Of a stretch of 64,000 bases of DNA, positions 44,443 through 55,939 are shown in pieces (the stretch's first letter is position 1; each line of letters starts with the position of its first letter). The stretch comes from Acytostelium subglobosum LB1 (Eukaryota; Evosea; Eumycetozoa; Acytosteliales; Acytosteliaceae). Both the position numbers and the translations under genes were made by a program. The stretch spans positions 311,552-375,551 of the forward strand of contig NW_012236528.1 of the NCBI RefSeq assembly GCF_000787575.1, read 5' to 3'. The notes under the pieces are model-generated. The model was not told where the DNA came from, searched no databases, and saw only the letters and a program-made list of their open reading frames with translations.

Positions 44443-46110
44443 TTAGAGCACAAAGATATTGCACATGGTATCTTTGTTGACTATATAGCATTGTTCAAGA
44501 TTGTTGGCGTAGAAGTATAGGTTGTCGGATAGTCGCCTGAGACGATGAGCGCGTCTGAGGTATATACATATTCTTGTGATGGACATTGGCATTTGGTTGA
44601 GGATAGAGGACAATGCCCTCAACTCATACCTATTGATAGGGAATCCTAACTTGCGTATTGATGTAGGTAGTGAAGATGAGTCGAATACAATATCTCTGTT
44701 TGTCTGTTCCTTGATGTCCAATGATGTTAACGATGCTGGTAGATCACCTTCTTGAATCACATGGTCATAGCTCAGCAGTGTTAACTTGCGAACTGATGAC
44801 GGGATCAATCCTTTGGACAATCTGAATAGGTCGCGATTACAGAATACATAGAGTTCCATCTTCTCAATCACTCCGTCAATGGGGAAAGATGTGATTGGCA
44901 CTGGGGAGTTGATGGACAGCCGTCTCAATGACATTGGCAATGATGCCAGCGATATACTATCTCTAGCCTGTTCAATTCCCCACAGATTAAACTCGTACAA
45001 CACGGGGAATCTGGAAGATGTGATGGTGGCGAGTGCAGCGGCAGGCAAATCAGTCAGTGTCAATATCTTGAGTTTGATGAATGGGACTTCGTCGAGGTAT
45101 TGAGGCATCTCCGCCTCCAGGGATAGTGAGCGGAGGGTTGTTGGGCAGTCGATCACTTGATTGAAATGTGATGGAAGGTTGAGTGCCAGGTCGTGGGACT
45201 TGGGCAGACCGGCCCGGTTGAACATGGTCCTCTCGAGCATCACTGTGATGCCCGATGGTAGTTGTCCATCGAATGTTTGATCAAAGCTCTTGCCGAGGGA
45301 TAGGAGTGTGAGGCATGGCGGTAGAGTGGATGCATTGATGGGATGATTCCATCTGATGGCCTTTCCCAGATTTAGTGTTTGAAGTGAGTCTGGCAACATA
45401 TTGTCCAGTGGTTGATTGAATCCCTTTCCAGTGATCACCAGTCTGATCAGAGTGTTTGGGAACATTTGTCGCGAGGGCATCCAATCGTTATCATGATCGA
45501 TCGTCAGCGATGTGATGTGCATCAGATGAAACGATGTCGATGGCTTTGATTGGTGAGCGATCTCAAGCACTGAGCCATTACATAATGCCAACTGATTGAT
45601 TGTATCATGGAGACCCTTGTCTGACCAGAACTTTTCATTAAATGCCATCTTTACCTCATCATCATCTTCATCATCATAATCAACGAAATGGATTGATGTG
45701 ATACCCTTCACACTCTTCAGGGATTGAAGTGACTTGTTATCGTCCGTATCTATGATTGATCATTAGTATGTGTGGGGACTACCCATGGAATCATTCCAAC
45801 GAAACATACAATAATGATAGACGTCGCATGAGACAGGTCCGTCGGGGTGCATCGGTGACACCCTTACTATCTTCTTCTTGTTTTTGTTGTAGCTTATGTG
45901 ATCGAGGGTATTATGCATGATTGATTGGTATGAGAGTAGTCGACTGATCGTTGGGTTGAACCTTGATGACACTTCATTAACATTGAAACAAAGGTACTTC
46001 TCCCTATCATTAAACAATCGTCTGCACACCAATGACAACATCAATCGATCAATATTATCATTTAATAATGCTACAATATTGTGTAACAATGTATGTTGTA
46101 GTGTATCCAT
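44443..46110 (-). CDS. METLQ-type F-box/FNIP-like protein, member 1
   Basis: Two exons, 46110-45810 and 45749-44443, about 535 residues, with a GTATGT donor and CATAG acceptor in phase. The N-terminus MDTLQHTLLHNIVALLNDNIDRLMLSLVCRRLF is an F-box (helix, then LVCRR-x-F), almost the same as members at 55940 and 60991. The C-terminal region carries degenerate FNIP/LRR units (FPNTLIRLVITGKGFNQPLD; LPDSLQTLNLGKAI; IPSSVRKLTLLSYDH). An F-box at the N-terminus with LRR-like repeats behind it is the layout of SCF substrate receptors. The intron separates the F-box from the repeats, as in the 55940 paralog, so the exon plan is conserved. Confidence 0.82.
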
Positions 46111-46310
46111 CTATATCTGTATCTGTATATCTGTATATTCGTATCTGATCATCAATCAAATTTCTTGTTATGGACATGCTGGACTTCATCCAAGTGACCG
46201 ATCACATTCTCAAATATATCCATCTCATCATGTGTCCTTTTCATTGGTTGAGTGATTGAGTGATTGGGCGAGTGAGTGTGTTTGAGACTGGGGTGGGATA
46301 GTTCCAGAAC

Positions 46311-48541
46311 TTACCTCTTCTTGATTGATTGAATGTCATTGATCATTGCATTGCATTTCTTGACTATGGTCGTGTAACCAAGTTCGTAGGCATGGATGAG
46401 GATTGAGTGGAGGGTACTTGATTTGGACAACTCGTTGAACATTGGTGTTCCAAAGTGATAATCCAAGGAATGATAGGCATTGTTTGTTGCAGACTTTTGT
46501 AATGTTTCGTTTGAGATAGTCAGTTGCCATGACTTTGCCATTTGATTGAGTATCGGTACTATTAAATGAGCTGTGTCTTTGACGTATGCCCGACAGCTTA
46601 GATTGTAAAAGATGATGTTCACACCTAGTTCACCTTTAGGGAACAGTCTCAACACATAATGGAATACATCCGTATTATAGTTGGAGGTAGCCCAATGACA
46701 TATTACAGGGTCAAGTTTGATCCAGGGCAATTTGTTCAATATGAGAGTGACTACATCCAGGGAGCCGCTTGATATGAGCTTCTTGGCCAACTTTAGAATA
46801 CTCTTCTTTGTGCATTCATCTGACATCAATATCCCGATCATATCTCTATCAATGAGTTGGAAGGCAATGGAGAGTTGATCAAAGTTGGCCATCTTCAACG
46901 CTAGCAACAACACTTCTGTGTTCAGACTAAGTTTGTAGTCGGGCCGGGGTTTGAGTTTGAATGCAACACAGATATGCTGTACAAGTGATGGTGATACACT
47001 TGTTGCTTGCCTCAGTGCACAGTAGATATCGTCCAGGTGATCATTATCATCATCACCATCAGCATCAGCATGAGAGTAGTACTGAGACCTCTCAATGATG
47101 CAGTTATCAATGAATCGATGTATGATCGCCTCGGTGATGCTACTGCCAGGCATGTCCATGGCACGAATGAGTTCAACCAATTGCAATTGATTGAACCTCA
47201 ATGATGGATGTCGTGCTTTAGTCAAGTACATAGCCATTCTCTCGGATAAGAACGACCACATCATGGTATTCATCATTGGACATATCATATCGATCAATGT
47301 CTCTGTGGCGTCCAGGTCATCACTGAGTATGGCTGCATCAGGTGTGACCCTCAGTCGACTCATTGTCTCGCCATCCTCAAACATACTATGAATCACAGGC
47401 TTTACATCGGGACATCGATCAATGTGTTGGGAGTATGTTGAGTAGATGTGCTTGATCAGCTCAGCATGTCTATGATCAGCTGCCCTGTTGAGCAATGATA
47501 TGATGTCGTAGTCCTTCTTGAAGAGTACGCTGAGGCACTTGGGATGGGAGCACAGTGCGTCCAAGATGTCCACATTGCCATTCTTGCCAATGCTATCACT
47601 ACACCTACTTAAAGACCTCTTCAGGTGTGACGAGTGGACTTGATGTGCTGATGGTGATGATGCAATGTGTTCCATTATGTATCGTACACTATCTGTCTGG
47701 TTTGACTTGATTGAGTGCATCAGAAGGATCATCCATAAATCAATGATACCTTCTCCTCTATTATCATTATAAAGTAGATCGTACTCATCATGCAACATCT
47801 TGAGCATGCTGACACTGGTCGTTGGAGTTTGTTTGATTGTTCGTGGGCGTGCGCTCCATCATAATGATCGTGATCAAACGTGTGATGTTGAAGCAGCTCT
47901 CGAACAAACTGTACGTTGCCCGTGTTGATGGCGGGCATGAGGTGTGATAGGTAGGACTTGCCACACCTCTTTGTTGACATTATGTGATGGTTGTACATCT
48001 GGCGGTACGCGTTGAACATGTCAACATTGCCATGTTTGAATATGTAAGATACCATCTTGTCCTTGCTCTTATAGTCCATGGACAATGGAAGGATACCATT
48101 GATACACTGCTTGAGTAGATGATTGAATGCTCGTACATTGTTGTACTTGATCACCTTGTACAATAGTATGGAGAGGAGCCGTTCCTTGAGGTCATTGGTG
48201 GCATTAGAGTCTGAGGACGGGGAAGGGGAGGGCAGCTGAGCAGCATCGAATGCCACAATGAACATTTGAGTGGCGTTGTACTTTAGCATTTGAATGAGTG
48301 ATCCATCATTGAGTAGTTTGGAACCTTTGATCGTTGACTTGATTGTAATATATGTGTTGAAGTTGTCGTAGTTGTAGTTGGAGTAGTCAACGTCGTATTG
48401 TCGTTTTGATTGTATGACTGTCCATTTACGATGTATATCACTAACATGTTGTTGTATCAATCTACACAACAATTTATTGCTAAATAACTTATGTGCACTT
48501 ATATCAATATCGATATCATTATTATTATTATTTGTTAACAT
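46311..48541 (-). CDS. Ankyrin-like repeat protein, paralog 3 (frame break)
   Basis: ATG 48541 opens MLTNNNNNDIDIDISAHKLFSNKLLCRL, matching MIDSNNIDIIAHKLFSNKLLCRL of the next paralog. The frame runs to 47729, but from about 47815 the homology (VSMLKMLHDEYDLLYND) continues in another frame to 46311 (498 codons). A single one-base shift at about 47815-47825 would explain it. About 740 residues overall. The paralog is intact at this position (SIDMLKLLHEEF). It is a host gene with either a recent lesion or a sequence error. Ankyrin-like units are as in the family (FKHGNVDMFNAYRQM; INTGNVQFVRELLQHH). Confidence 0.7.
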
Positions 48542-48626
48542 TCGTATATCTTTGATCAAAAACTCATGAATCCAGAATAGAAGTGTTTGATCACATGATG
48601 GCAGTGCACCAACCACCAACCAACCT

Positions 48627-50801
48627 TCACTGGGAGTGATTGAATGAAGGGATAGTTCCAACAATTGAGTTGATCAAGAGTGATTGATTGATTGATTGAA
48701 TCTCATCTATCATTGTGGTGCATCTCTTGACAATGGTGAAGTAACCTTGATCGTAGGCACTGTTGAGGATCGAGTGGAGGGTACTCAGTCGGTTTGATTC
48801 GGACATTGATTGGAACTCTGAGCTTCCAAAATGATACTCTAATGAGTGATGGGCATTCTTTGTCGCAGCCTGATTTAGTGTTGCCAGGTGGACCCTTGGC
48901 AAAGTCTTGCCAAGCTCATGTTCAAATCGATGTTTGAGCGCAGGTATAATTATATGAGCATTATTACCAATATATGCCAAGTTGATTATATTGTCGATAT
49001 CAATTGAGATACTTGGTTCAACATCGAAATGGAACAATCCCAGCACATACTGGATCACGTCCACATTGGTGTTGGACACGGCCCATTCACATATATGAGG
49101 GTCTAGCTTGAAGACTGGCAGATTGTCCAACATGAGAGTGACCACGTCCAATGAAGAGTGTGAGATGAGTTTGCTGGCGGCCACCACTATCTTCTTCTTC
49201 CTGATGTCATTTGACATCATCAACTCAATTCCGGGACGATCGAGAAGCTGGAAGGCTATGGAAAGTTGATCAAAGTCGGCCATCTCCAACGCTCGCAACA
49301 TCATACCGTCTTCAAAGTCTGTGGTGACTGGGTAATGAAGATTGAATGCATGTCTGAGATGTTGAACGAATGATGGGGACACACTGGGAGCCTTAGTTAG
49401 TGCAAACCGGACATCGTCAATGTCATCTCCATAGTAACGCTGAGAGGTCTCAATGCTGCAATTATCAATGAATCGATGAATGATCTCCTCGGTGATCTTG
49501 CTGCCAGGCTGGCTGAGCGCATCAATGATATCGATCAAATGAAGTTGATTGAATTTCAATGGATGATGTCGCGCCTTGGTCAGGTGCATGGCCATCCGCT
49601 CAGACATGGTAGACCACAATTTGAGATTGATCGCTGGACATAGTTGATCGATCATTGACTCGGCGACGTCAAGGTCATCGTTGAGAATCAGGACCAAGGG
49701 TGCCATGCGGAGCCTACTCATTGCCTCGCCATCTTCAAACATATCATGGATGTATGTCCTCTTTTCGGGATTGTGTTGGCAGTATGATGTGTAGATATGT
49801 TTGATGAGATCGCTATGTCCGTGAGCAGCTGCCATGCGCAAAATGTGTTCGAGGCCGAAGTGCATCTGGAAGAGCACCTTGGCGCAGTTTGTATCGGCAC
49901 ACAGCGCGTCATAGAGGTCGATGCTACCATTCATGCCAATGTTCTCGCGATGCTGTGATAATACAAACTCTAGCGTTGACATTTCCAAGGATGCATTGTA
50001 CCCCATGTGTTTGAGAATGTATTGTACACTGTCTACCTTGCTTGACTTGATTGATTGTCCCAACAACCTTGACCAGAGCATTACACGTTCATCATATTTG
50101 TAGAGTATATTGAACTCCTCGTGCAACAGCTTGAGCATGTCGATACTGACGCCTAGCCGTTTGAACTGGTATGGCGTACGCGCATCATAAAGTTCGCGAC
50201 GTTGAAACATGTTGTGTTGGAGCAATAGTCGAACGAACTGTACGTTGCCCGTGTCGATGGCCGGCATGATGTAGGATGTTGACATCTTGCAATGAGTGTG
50301 CATCACGAGGTAGGCTGTGAGCAACTCAACATTGCCATGTTTGATCAAGTATGACGTCCATCTAGCTTTGTGCTCATTGTGGTTGTCGAACAGGGGAAGG
50401 ATACCATCGGTACACTGTTGCTTTAGTAGATGATTGAATGCTTGGGCATTGTTGTACTTGATCGTTTTGAGCAATAGTCTGGAGAGGAAGCGTTTCTTGA
50501 GGTCACTGGTCAATGACACCTTTGATGAGATGGACTGGGACTGTAGGGCATCGAATGTATCAATGAACATCTGAGTGGCATTGTACTTGAGCATTTGTAT
50601 GAGCGAGCCATCATTGTATAACTTTTCACCTTTGATTGTTGACTTTATCAAATGTGATGTCTGTGAACTTATAATTGATTGAATATTGTTTGTCATCCAT
50701 TTATTATGGATATCTCTAATATGACTGGAAATCAATCTACACAACAGTTTGTTACTAAATAACTTATGTGCAATAATATCAATATTATTACTATCAATCA
50801 T
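48627..50801 (-). CDS. Ankyrin-like repeat protein, paralog 4
   Basis: 724 residues from ATG 50801 (MIDSNNIDIIAHKLFSNKLL); an upstream in-frame ATG at 50948 exists but the start chosen aligns with the adjacent paralog. The head includes TIKGEKLYNDGSLIQMLKYNATQMFIDTFDA. Repeats such as IDTGNVQFVRLLLQHNMF and AAAHGHSDLIKHIYTSYCQH are ankyrin-like. It is closely related to the 46311 gene along its full length and immediately upstream in the same orientation (gap about 85 bp from its stop to that gene's ATG), a clear tandem duplicate. No catalytic motif. Intact. Confidence 0.85.
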   Translation of the reverse strand: MIDSNNIDIIAHKLFSNKLLCRLISSHIRDIHNKWMTNNIQSIISSQTSHLIKSTIKGEKLYNDGSLIQMLKYNATQMFIDTFDALQSQSISSKVSLTSDLKKRFLSRLLLKTIKYNNAQAFNHLLKQQCTDGILPLFDNHNEHKARWTSYLIKHGNVELLTAYLVMHTHCKMSTSYIMPAIDTGNVQFVRLLLQHNMFQRRELYDARTPYQFKRLGVSIDMLKLLHEEFNILYKYDERVMLWSRLLGQSIKSSKVDSVQYILKHMGYNASLEMSTLEFVLSQHRENIGMNGSIDLYDALCADTNCAKVLFQMHFGLEHILRMAAAHGHSDLIKHIYTSYCQHNPEKRTYIHDMFEDGEAMSRLRMAPLVLILNDDLDVAESMIDQLCPAINLKLWSTMSERMAMHLTKARHHPLKFNQLHLIDIIDALSQPGSKITEEIIHRFIDNCSIETSQRYYGDDIDDVRFALTKAPSVSPSFVQHLRHAFNLHYPVTTDFEDGMMLRALEMADFDQLSIAFQLLDRPGIELMMSNDIRKKKIVVAASKLISHSSLDVVTLMLDNLPVFKLDPHICEWAVSNTNVDVIQYVLGLFHFDVEPSISIDIDNIINLAYIGNNAHIIIPALKHRFEHELGKTLPRVHLATLNQAATKNAHHSLEYHFGSSEFQSMSESNRLSTLHSILNSAYDQGYFTIVKRCTTMIDEIQSINQSLLINSIVGTIPSFNHSQ

Positions 50802-51506
50802 TATTATTATTTGTTTGAATCCAGGTGTTGGTTTTGTTTCGAAATTGAATGGTTGTCTTGAGACTTCATCAAGTTTTTGAACATATCTATATCTTCTAGG
50901 CCAATGATGAATCAGGACCAGGTGATACAGGACCCAATCACTCAACAATAGTTAATTTATTATAATAATAAATTAATAATGAGATTATTATCAGATCCAT
51001 ATATCATGTATTATCAAAGTTCCATTCATTCTTATCTGATCTGAATGATTGTTCATAACATTTGATTGATTAATTGATTAAGTAATTGCGGGTATGTGCG
51101 TGATTGTTTGAGTGTGTGGTGATGATAAGTGATTAAATCTGATTCTGAAGAAGAGTAGAACAAACGATTCAAATCACAACACAACTGTTCAACTTCCCTC
51201 CCAATTATTAATAGATGTTGACCCCTTACCCCCTCACCCATTCACATTTCATGAGCTGCAAACGAGATCTCGTTTCAATTACACTAGGTTGATGTGAGCT
51301 CACATCAAAGATAGAGGGTGTACACATTCATCTGAATGATTGAGAATGGCATTGCCTTGCATTGTTTGTTACTACAGATAATATACATTTATATTAAGTA
51401 TATATTAATAAGTATAATAGTATATATAATCAAAACATAATCAATCAATCAATCAATCACAATCAACCAAAGGTTAGATAAATAGTTAGATTGAGAACAA
51501 TACATA
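50802..51506. other. Intergenic region with two perfect palindromes
   Basis: AT-rich divergent region between an ankyrin-like gene and the 51507 gene. No ORF of interest. Palindromes at 51260-51275 and 51289-51308 are listed separately; CAATCAAT runs follow at 51440-51460. Confidence 0.6.
51260..51308. promoter_or_regulatory. Pair of perfect palindromes upstream of the 51507 gene
   Basis: AAACGAGATCTCGTTT (51260-51275, 16 bp) and TTGATGTGAGCTCACATCAA (51289-51308, 20 bp) are each perfect, with 13 bp between them, about 200 bp upstream of the start codon. They look like dimeric factor binding sites; no factor identified. Confidence 0.45.
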
Positions 51507-53387
51507 ATGTTTGAGTTCATAGTCACTCCACCAAAGGAGGTTGACGACAATGCCATCAATAATAATAATAGCAGTATCAATGGTTCATATAATAATGGTA
51601 GTGGCATGCCACCTATAATAGTGACTACATCTACATCAGATCAAGACTCTGCAATGGCACACTCGAGTCCATCATTCACATCTACCTCAACATCAACATC
51701 AACTTCAACCTCAACAACAACAAGGAATAATAATAGATTAGTGTCTAGTGAGCCAAAGCTACCTGAATGGGTACTTGATATGATACTGCATAGATGTTGG
51801 AATAGAAAGGAATTTACTCAGGCGAATGTGGACTTGGCATTGGTATGCTGGCATTGGTTTGATATTGGATCACGACTGAGTAGTGACGATATGGTGGTGT
51901 ATGTGTCGTCGGCGGCACCGCTTCAGACCACCTTCCACATGGACCCTTCCAAACGAAGGTTCCAACTTGTGCGTTACTTCCGCACCTTGGTCTCGGAGGA
52001 CATCAATCACGGCGATATTGTGAGTGGCCTGTCAATGCCGCCCGGCCAGGACATATCAGTGCTGCTCCAGTCCAAAATGCTGCAGCTGTCGTATGGCCAG
52101 ATTGACTCATGGCAACTGTGGTGGTCGCAATATTACAAGGACTCGGACGCCGCCGTGTCCAAGTCCATCCAGCAGCTGTCCAAGTTCATCTCACACAACA
52201 ATGGCCTGAGGCACTTTGGTCTGCGATCGCGACCAGGCTTTAGCCGCGCGCCACTCAACCTGATCATCTCAAGACTCGACACGATCACACGCAATCTTTC
52301 CGACCTCCAGATCGACTACGAGCACAGGGGCTCGGGCATCGCCCTGGGCATTGATTATTGTCCCCTGTCCGAGTTCATAATGGAGCGCTCACTCACTTCA
52401 TTGGCGTTGTCGTTGCCCGATTGCAACACATCACATCTGAACCACTTCTACGCCGACATATTATCATCAAAGACCATGGCCCGCTCTCTGCGGCACCTGA
52501 AGCTGCTCATTGTGGACGACGACGAGCACCCATTCCCATGGTCGGCGCTTCTCCAACTCGACAGCCTGGTGTCATTAGACCTTCAGTGGCTGGGCCATGG
52601 GCCCACAGAATCATTCGAACGCGACGACTCATTCTTCCGATACCTGGCGAACAATCACTCTCTCACACATCTTGGCACTGGCATCCCTCTGATCCCTGCC
52701 CTGCTCAAGCAGGACATTGTGTCCAAGCCCAAGCTCGTCGAGCTCAGTCTGTCGATCGAGGGCAACAGCTTCCCGGACAACCAGCCAGCGACCGGCGTGC
52801 AGTTCAACCCCGAGATGAAGCGACTGTCTCTGCACTTTGATCTGTCACAGCTGATTGAAACGCGACCCATCCTGCGCTCCAACCTCTTGTCGTACGCACC
52901 ATCGCTCACACACCTCGAGCTGTCGCACCCGCCCGTGTCTGTCGTTGCCAAGCTCGTATCGATGCTTGAAGAGGCACCGATATGCCTCCAGCTCCCCACC
53001 CTGCGCCACCTGTACATCCACTTCCGCTTCAAACGCAGTCCAGCACTGCTCTACGCCGACTATGTCTTCAACGACCAGCTGCCCGAGCCCAGCGACATGG
53101 ACTCGGCCATTGACTATGAGTCCAGCAAGCCGATGCTCGAGTCGCTCTTCATTGCCATCTCGACCAATCGCACGCTGCGCAAGCTGGACGTGTCCAACCT
53201 GCCCAACAAGTTTGCCTCGATCTTCTACGACATCATGGCCAAGAGTGCCGTGACGTTGGTCAAGATCCAGACCAGCAACATCTCGCACAACTGTATACCA
53301 AACAAGTTCAAATGTATATATACCGAGCAGCCTCAGTTACAACAACAGATAGACAACAATTGCTGCATCTTTGTTAGAAACCTCTGA
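51507..53387 (+). CDS. F-box/LRR-like protein, long member
   Basis: 626 residues, one exon. The first ~75 residues are low complexity (Asn, Ser, Thr, including a ST-dipeptide run). The F-box-like segment LPEWVLDMILHRCWNRKEF ... LALVCWHWFDIGSRL is at about residues 82-125, close to the 25263 and 26756 proteins. Leucine-rich repeats follow (LVSLDLQWLGHGP; PSLTHLELSHPPV; NRTLRKLDVSNLP). Unlike its relatives the coding sequence is GC-rich at third positions through most of the length, which suggests stronger expression or a different age. It is preceded by a pair of palindromes. Function inferred from the fold only. Confidence 0.78.
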   Translation: MFEFIVTPPKEVDDNAINNNNSSINGSYNNGSGMPPIIVTTSTSDQDSAMAHSSPSFTSTSTSTSTSTSTTTRNNNRLVSSEPKLPEWVLDMILHRCWNRKEFTQANVDLALVCWHWFDIGSRLSSDDMVVYVSSAAPLQTTFHMDPSKRRFQLVRYFRTLVSEDINHGDIVSGLSMPPGQDISVLLQSKMLQLSYGQIDSWQLWWSQYYKDSDAAVSKSIQQLSKFISHNNGLRHFGLRSRPGFSRAPLNLIISRLDTITRNLSDLQIDYEHRGSGIALGIDYCPLSEFIMERSLTSLALSLPDCNTSHLNHFYADILSSKTMARSLRHLKLLIVDDDEHPFPWSALLQLDSLVSLDLQWLGHGPTESFERDDSFFRYLANNHSLTHLGTGIPLIPALLKQDIVSKPKLVELSLSIEGNSFPDNQPATGVQFNPEMKRLSLHFDLSQLIETRPILRSNLLSYAPSLTHLELSHPPVSVVAKLVSMLEEAPICLQLPTLRHLYIHFRFKRSPALLYADYVFNDQLPEPSDMDSAIDYESSKPMLESLFIAISTNRTLRKLDVSNLPNKFASIFYDIMAKSAVTLVKIQTSNISHNCIPNKFKCIYTEQPQLQQQIDNNCCIFVRNL

Positions 53388-53634
53388 TCGATCAATCGAC
53401 CGATCTGGCTTAGGACTCGACTCGTCTGATCAGACGCCAGACGAATTCTCTTAAACAAACAAACACGAATAAACGCAATGCTTAGGAGCGTGTCTTGGTC
53501 TTGGTTTGCCACGGCCTTGGCTCGTTCAATCTCCATAATAATAGTACAATGTATTGTCGTTGATCGTTGTCGGTTGTCGGTTGTCGGTTGTCGGTAGTTG
53601 TCGCACTCACTCGCTCACTTGCCAACACACCACA

Positions 53635-54662
53635 CTACTGTAGCATCTTCTTGATGTTCTCCAACTCCTCGCGTAGTTTGACATCGTTGGGTTCCAGACG
53701 AATGGCTTGAACAAGGCATCGCTTGGCTGATTCGTATTGCTTGTTGAGTGAATAGGCTTGACCCATGCGGAAGTAGAACTTGGCACTGCTTCCGCCCAAC
53801 TCCATGACCTTCTCGCAATTGGTTAACGCCAGTCTGCCATTGGCCAACTTAATATTACATGTTGCCAAGTTCAAGTACAACACAATGAGCAACTCCTTGA
53901 GGTTCTTTGACCTTGTATCGTCCAATGCCATCGTATATCTACTGTCTCCAAGTAGCCATACTCCCTGTAGTAGTAGTCGTAGCAAGTACGTTAGCAATGT
54001 CCCTCAGTCCTTTGTCATGTGACATAACATCGCTTACCTTAATGTATCTCTTCATTGCCAACTTGTGTCTCTGTTGATTAAAGTACTCATTGCCCTTATC
54101 CTTCTCATTCTTGGCCTTGGCAAGCAATGTATCAAAGTTGTTGTAGTCCTATTGAGTAGTGTTTGTTGTGCGTCCATTAGAGAGTGCTCGCTCGCATCAT
54201 CACCAACGCGACACAGATGACCAGACTTACATTGACATTGTCAATCTTGAATGAGATGAGCTGAACTTTATAGGTGATGGATGTGTTGGGCGGGACGAAG
54301 GGAGGCATGCCATTCTTGCCATAGGCGTAGCGCTGTGTTGAGACGATCTCAGCATCCTCACCAACACGCATCGTTGGTATGGCCATCTCAATTGCCTCGA
54401 CAACAGTTGATTGACCATGCTTGAATGTCAACGGTGTGTTATTCTGTACACTACTATCGAATAGAGGTCCACTCGATAAGTATGCTTCGTAATGTATAGT
54501 GACTATTGCGCCTCGTGCTGGTGGTAGTTCACCATGACCCTCCTTCAATACACGTTTAATCAAACATCCATCCGTATCCAATTGTATACCAGGTCTTCTA
54601 AGTTGTCTCTCTGCAGACGATGTAAGTGAAGGAGATGCTGATGGTGATGAAGGCATTGACAT
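53635..54662 (-). CDS. FKBP-type peptidyl-prolyl isomerase with TPR domain
   Basis: Three exons, 54662-54231, 54148-54038 and 53964-53635, about 290 residues. Exon 1 encodes a Ser-rich leader and an FKBP fold ([19 protein letters not shown] ... [22 protein letters not shown] ... [19 protein letters not shown]). The C-terminal part is a TPR array ([43 protein letters not shown]). FKBP followed by TPR is the plan of AIP/FKBP8/FKBP51-like proteins, which dock on Hsp90 via the TPR. No C-terminal transmembrane helix is seen, so it is closer to AIP or a soluble FKBP than to FKBP8. Isomerase pocket residues cannot all be confirmed by eye. Confidence 0.9.
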
Positions 54663-55162
54663 CTCTTCTATATATCTCTATATTTATCTGTATCAGTATC
54701 TTAAAGTTATTTAAAGAAATGAAAGTGAGATATCTCAACTTTGAAGATATTTGTTTGTTTGAGTAAGGTCAGATCAAATAAGTTTATTCAATTATAAGTA
54801 ATAATCCCAAACAAATAATAATTATAAGTCAATGTTATATTAAGCATAAGATCGAGGTTGAGGATTATGTCGACGTAGCCCAACAACAACAACTAAACAA
54901 GTGCCATCATGATGGTCTTTCCCAGTTTATTGTGAACAACACTCACTCCCCCACTACCTCTAAACAAACAAACCCAGGGTTGTTGTGTAGATTGGTGATC
55001 AGCTCCCTCACACACACATACACACACACCTTAATTAAAGCCAATGTAGTCGACTTGATGAATGAATGAACAACTCAGTGTTTGTTTGTTTATTACTTGG
55101 TTACTTTAGCATAGAGAGATAGAGATAGAGATAGAGATAGTTAAATATATATTATAGAAACA
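54663..55162. other. Intergenic region between FKBP-TPR and Vps55
   Basis: Divergent promoters; AT-rich, with AGAGAT repeats at 55115-55140 and a CACACA stretch. No gene. Confidence 0.6.
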
Positions 55163-55832
55163 ATGAATTTAAATTGTAATCGTGATCTTGTTGTGTAAGT
55201 TTGATCGGTTGGTTGACGCCAACATCAAATCATTGAACCATTGATTGATTGACGCTAACATACATACATTCATATATACAATTGGACCGACTTATATAAT
55301 GAATACAGGTTGATTGGATTTGCATGTTCATTTGCATTAGGCCTGTTGTTTAATATATTGGCATGTGTATTCTCAGAATCTGGATGGCCTATCATTATCG
55401 TTGCATTCTACTTCTTTACACCTCTGCCAACACTGCTACTCAAGAATAGGGATTCATTCTCAAGTGATGCTGGGTATGTTCCTAATTCGGAGCACATATG
55501 CCAAGTTACTAACTACATCATACTCACTCGCTCATTCACTATAGCTCTGTGAGCGATCTAGGATGGTTCTTGACAGGTCTATTTACAATTGGCGGTTTCG
55601 CTATACCTAGTATCTTGGCTCATAACTATATCGTAAGGGTCTATCTCCTCTTCCTTCATCATCCATTCAATCTTGTCTAACATCATGGACACCAAACATT
55701 TACATCATTTAGATAACATATAAAGCATTATGGTTTGCCCTTTCAGGTGGAGTAATAGTGTACTCCACCTTTGTAGCATATCTCAAATTCTTCCAACAAG
55801 GTGAGGACAAGATGTACGCCATCAACATGTAA
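55163..55832 (+). CDS. Vps55/OB-RGRP family membrane protein
   Basis: Four small exons, 55163-55194, 55309-55473, 55545-55632 and 55713-55832, give 134 residues; every junction has a GTAAGT/GTATGT/GTAAGG donor and phases agree. The protein has four hydrophobic helices (LIGFACSFALGLLFNILACVF; WPIIIVAFYFFTPLP; WFLTGLFTIGGFAIPSILA; ALWFALSGGVIVYSTFVAYL), the layout of Vps55 and human LEPROT/LEPROTL1. It acts at endosomes in sorting to the vacuole/lysosome, in yeast together with Vps68. The length is nearly that of the family (about 131-140). The middle hydrophilic loop (LLKNRDSFSSDAGS) also fits. Confidence 0.93.
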
Positions 55833-55939
55833 ATAAATCCTATCTAGATATTATCTTTTGTAGAAACTCGACCTATCAATCAATCAATCACTCAATCACT
55901 TAATCACTCAAGATACAGATACAGGATAAATAGAGATAA

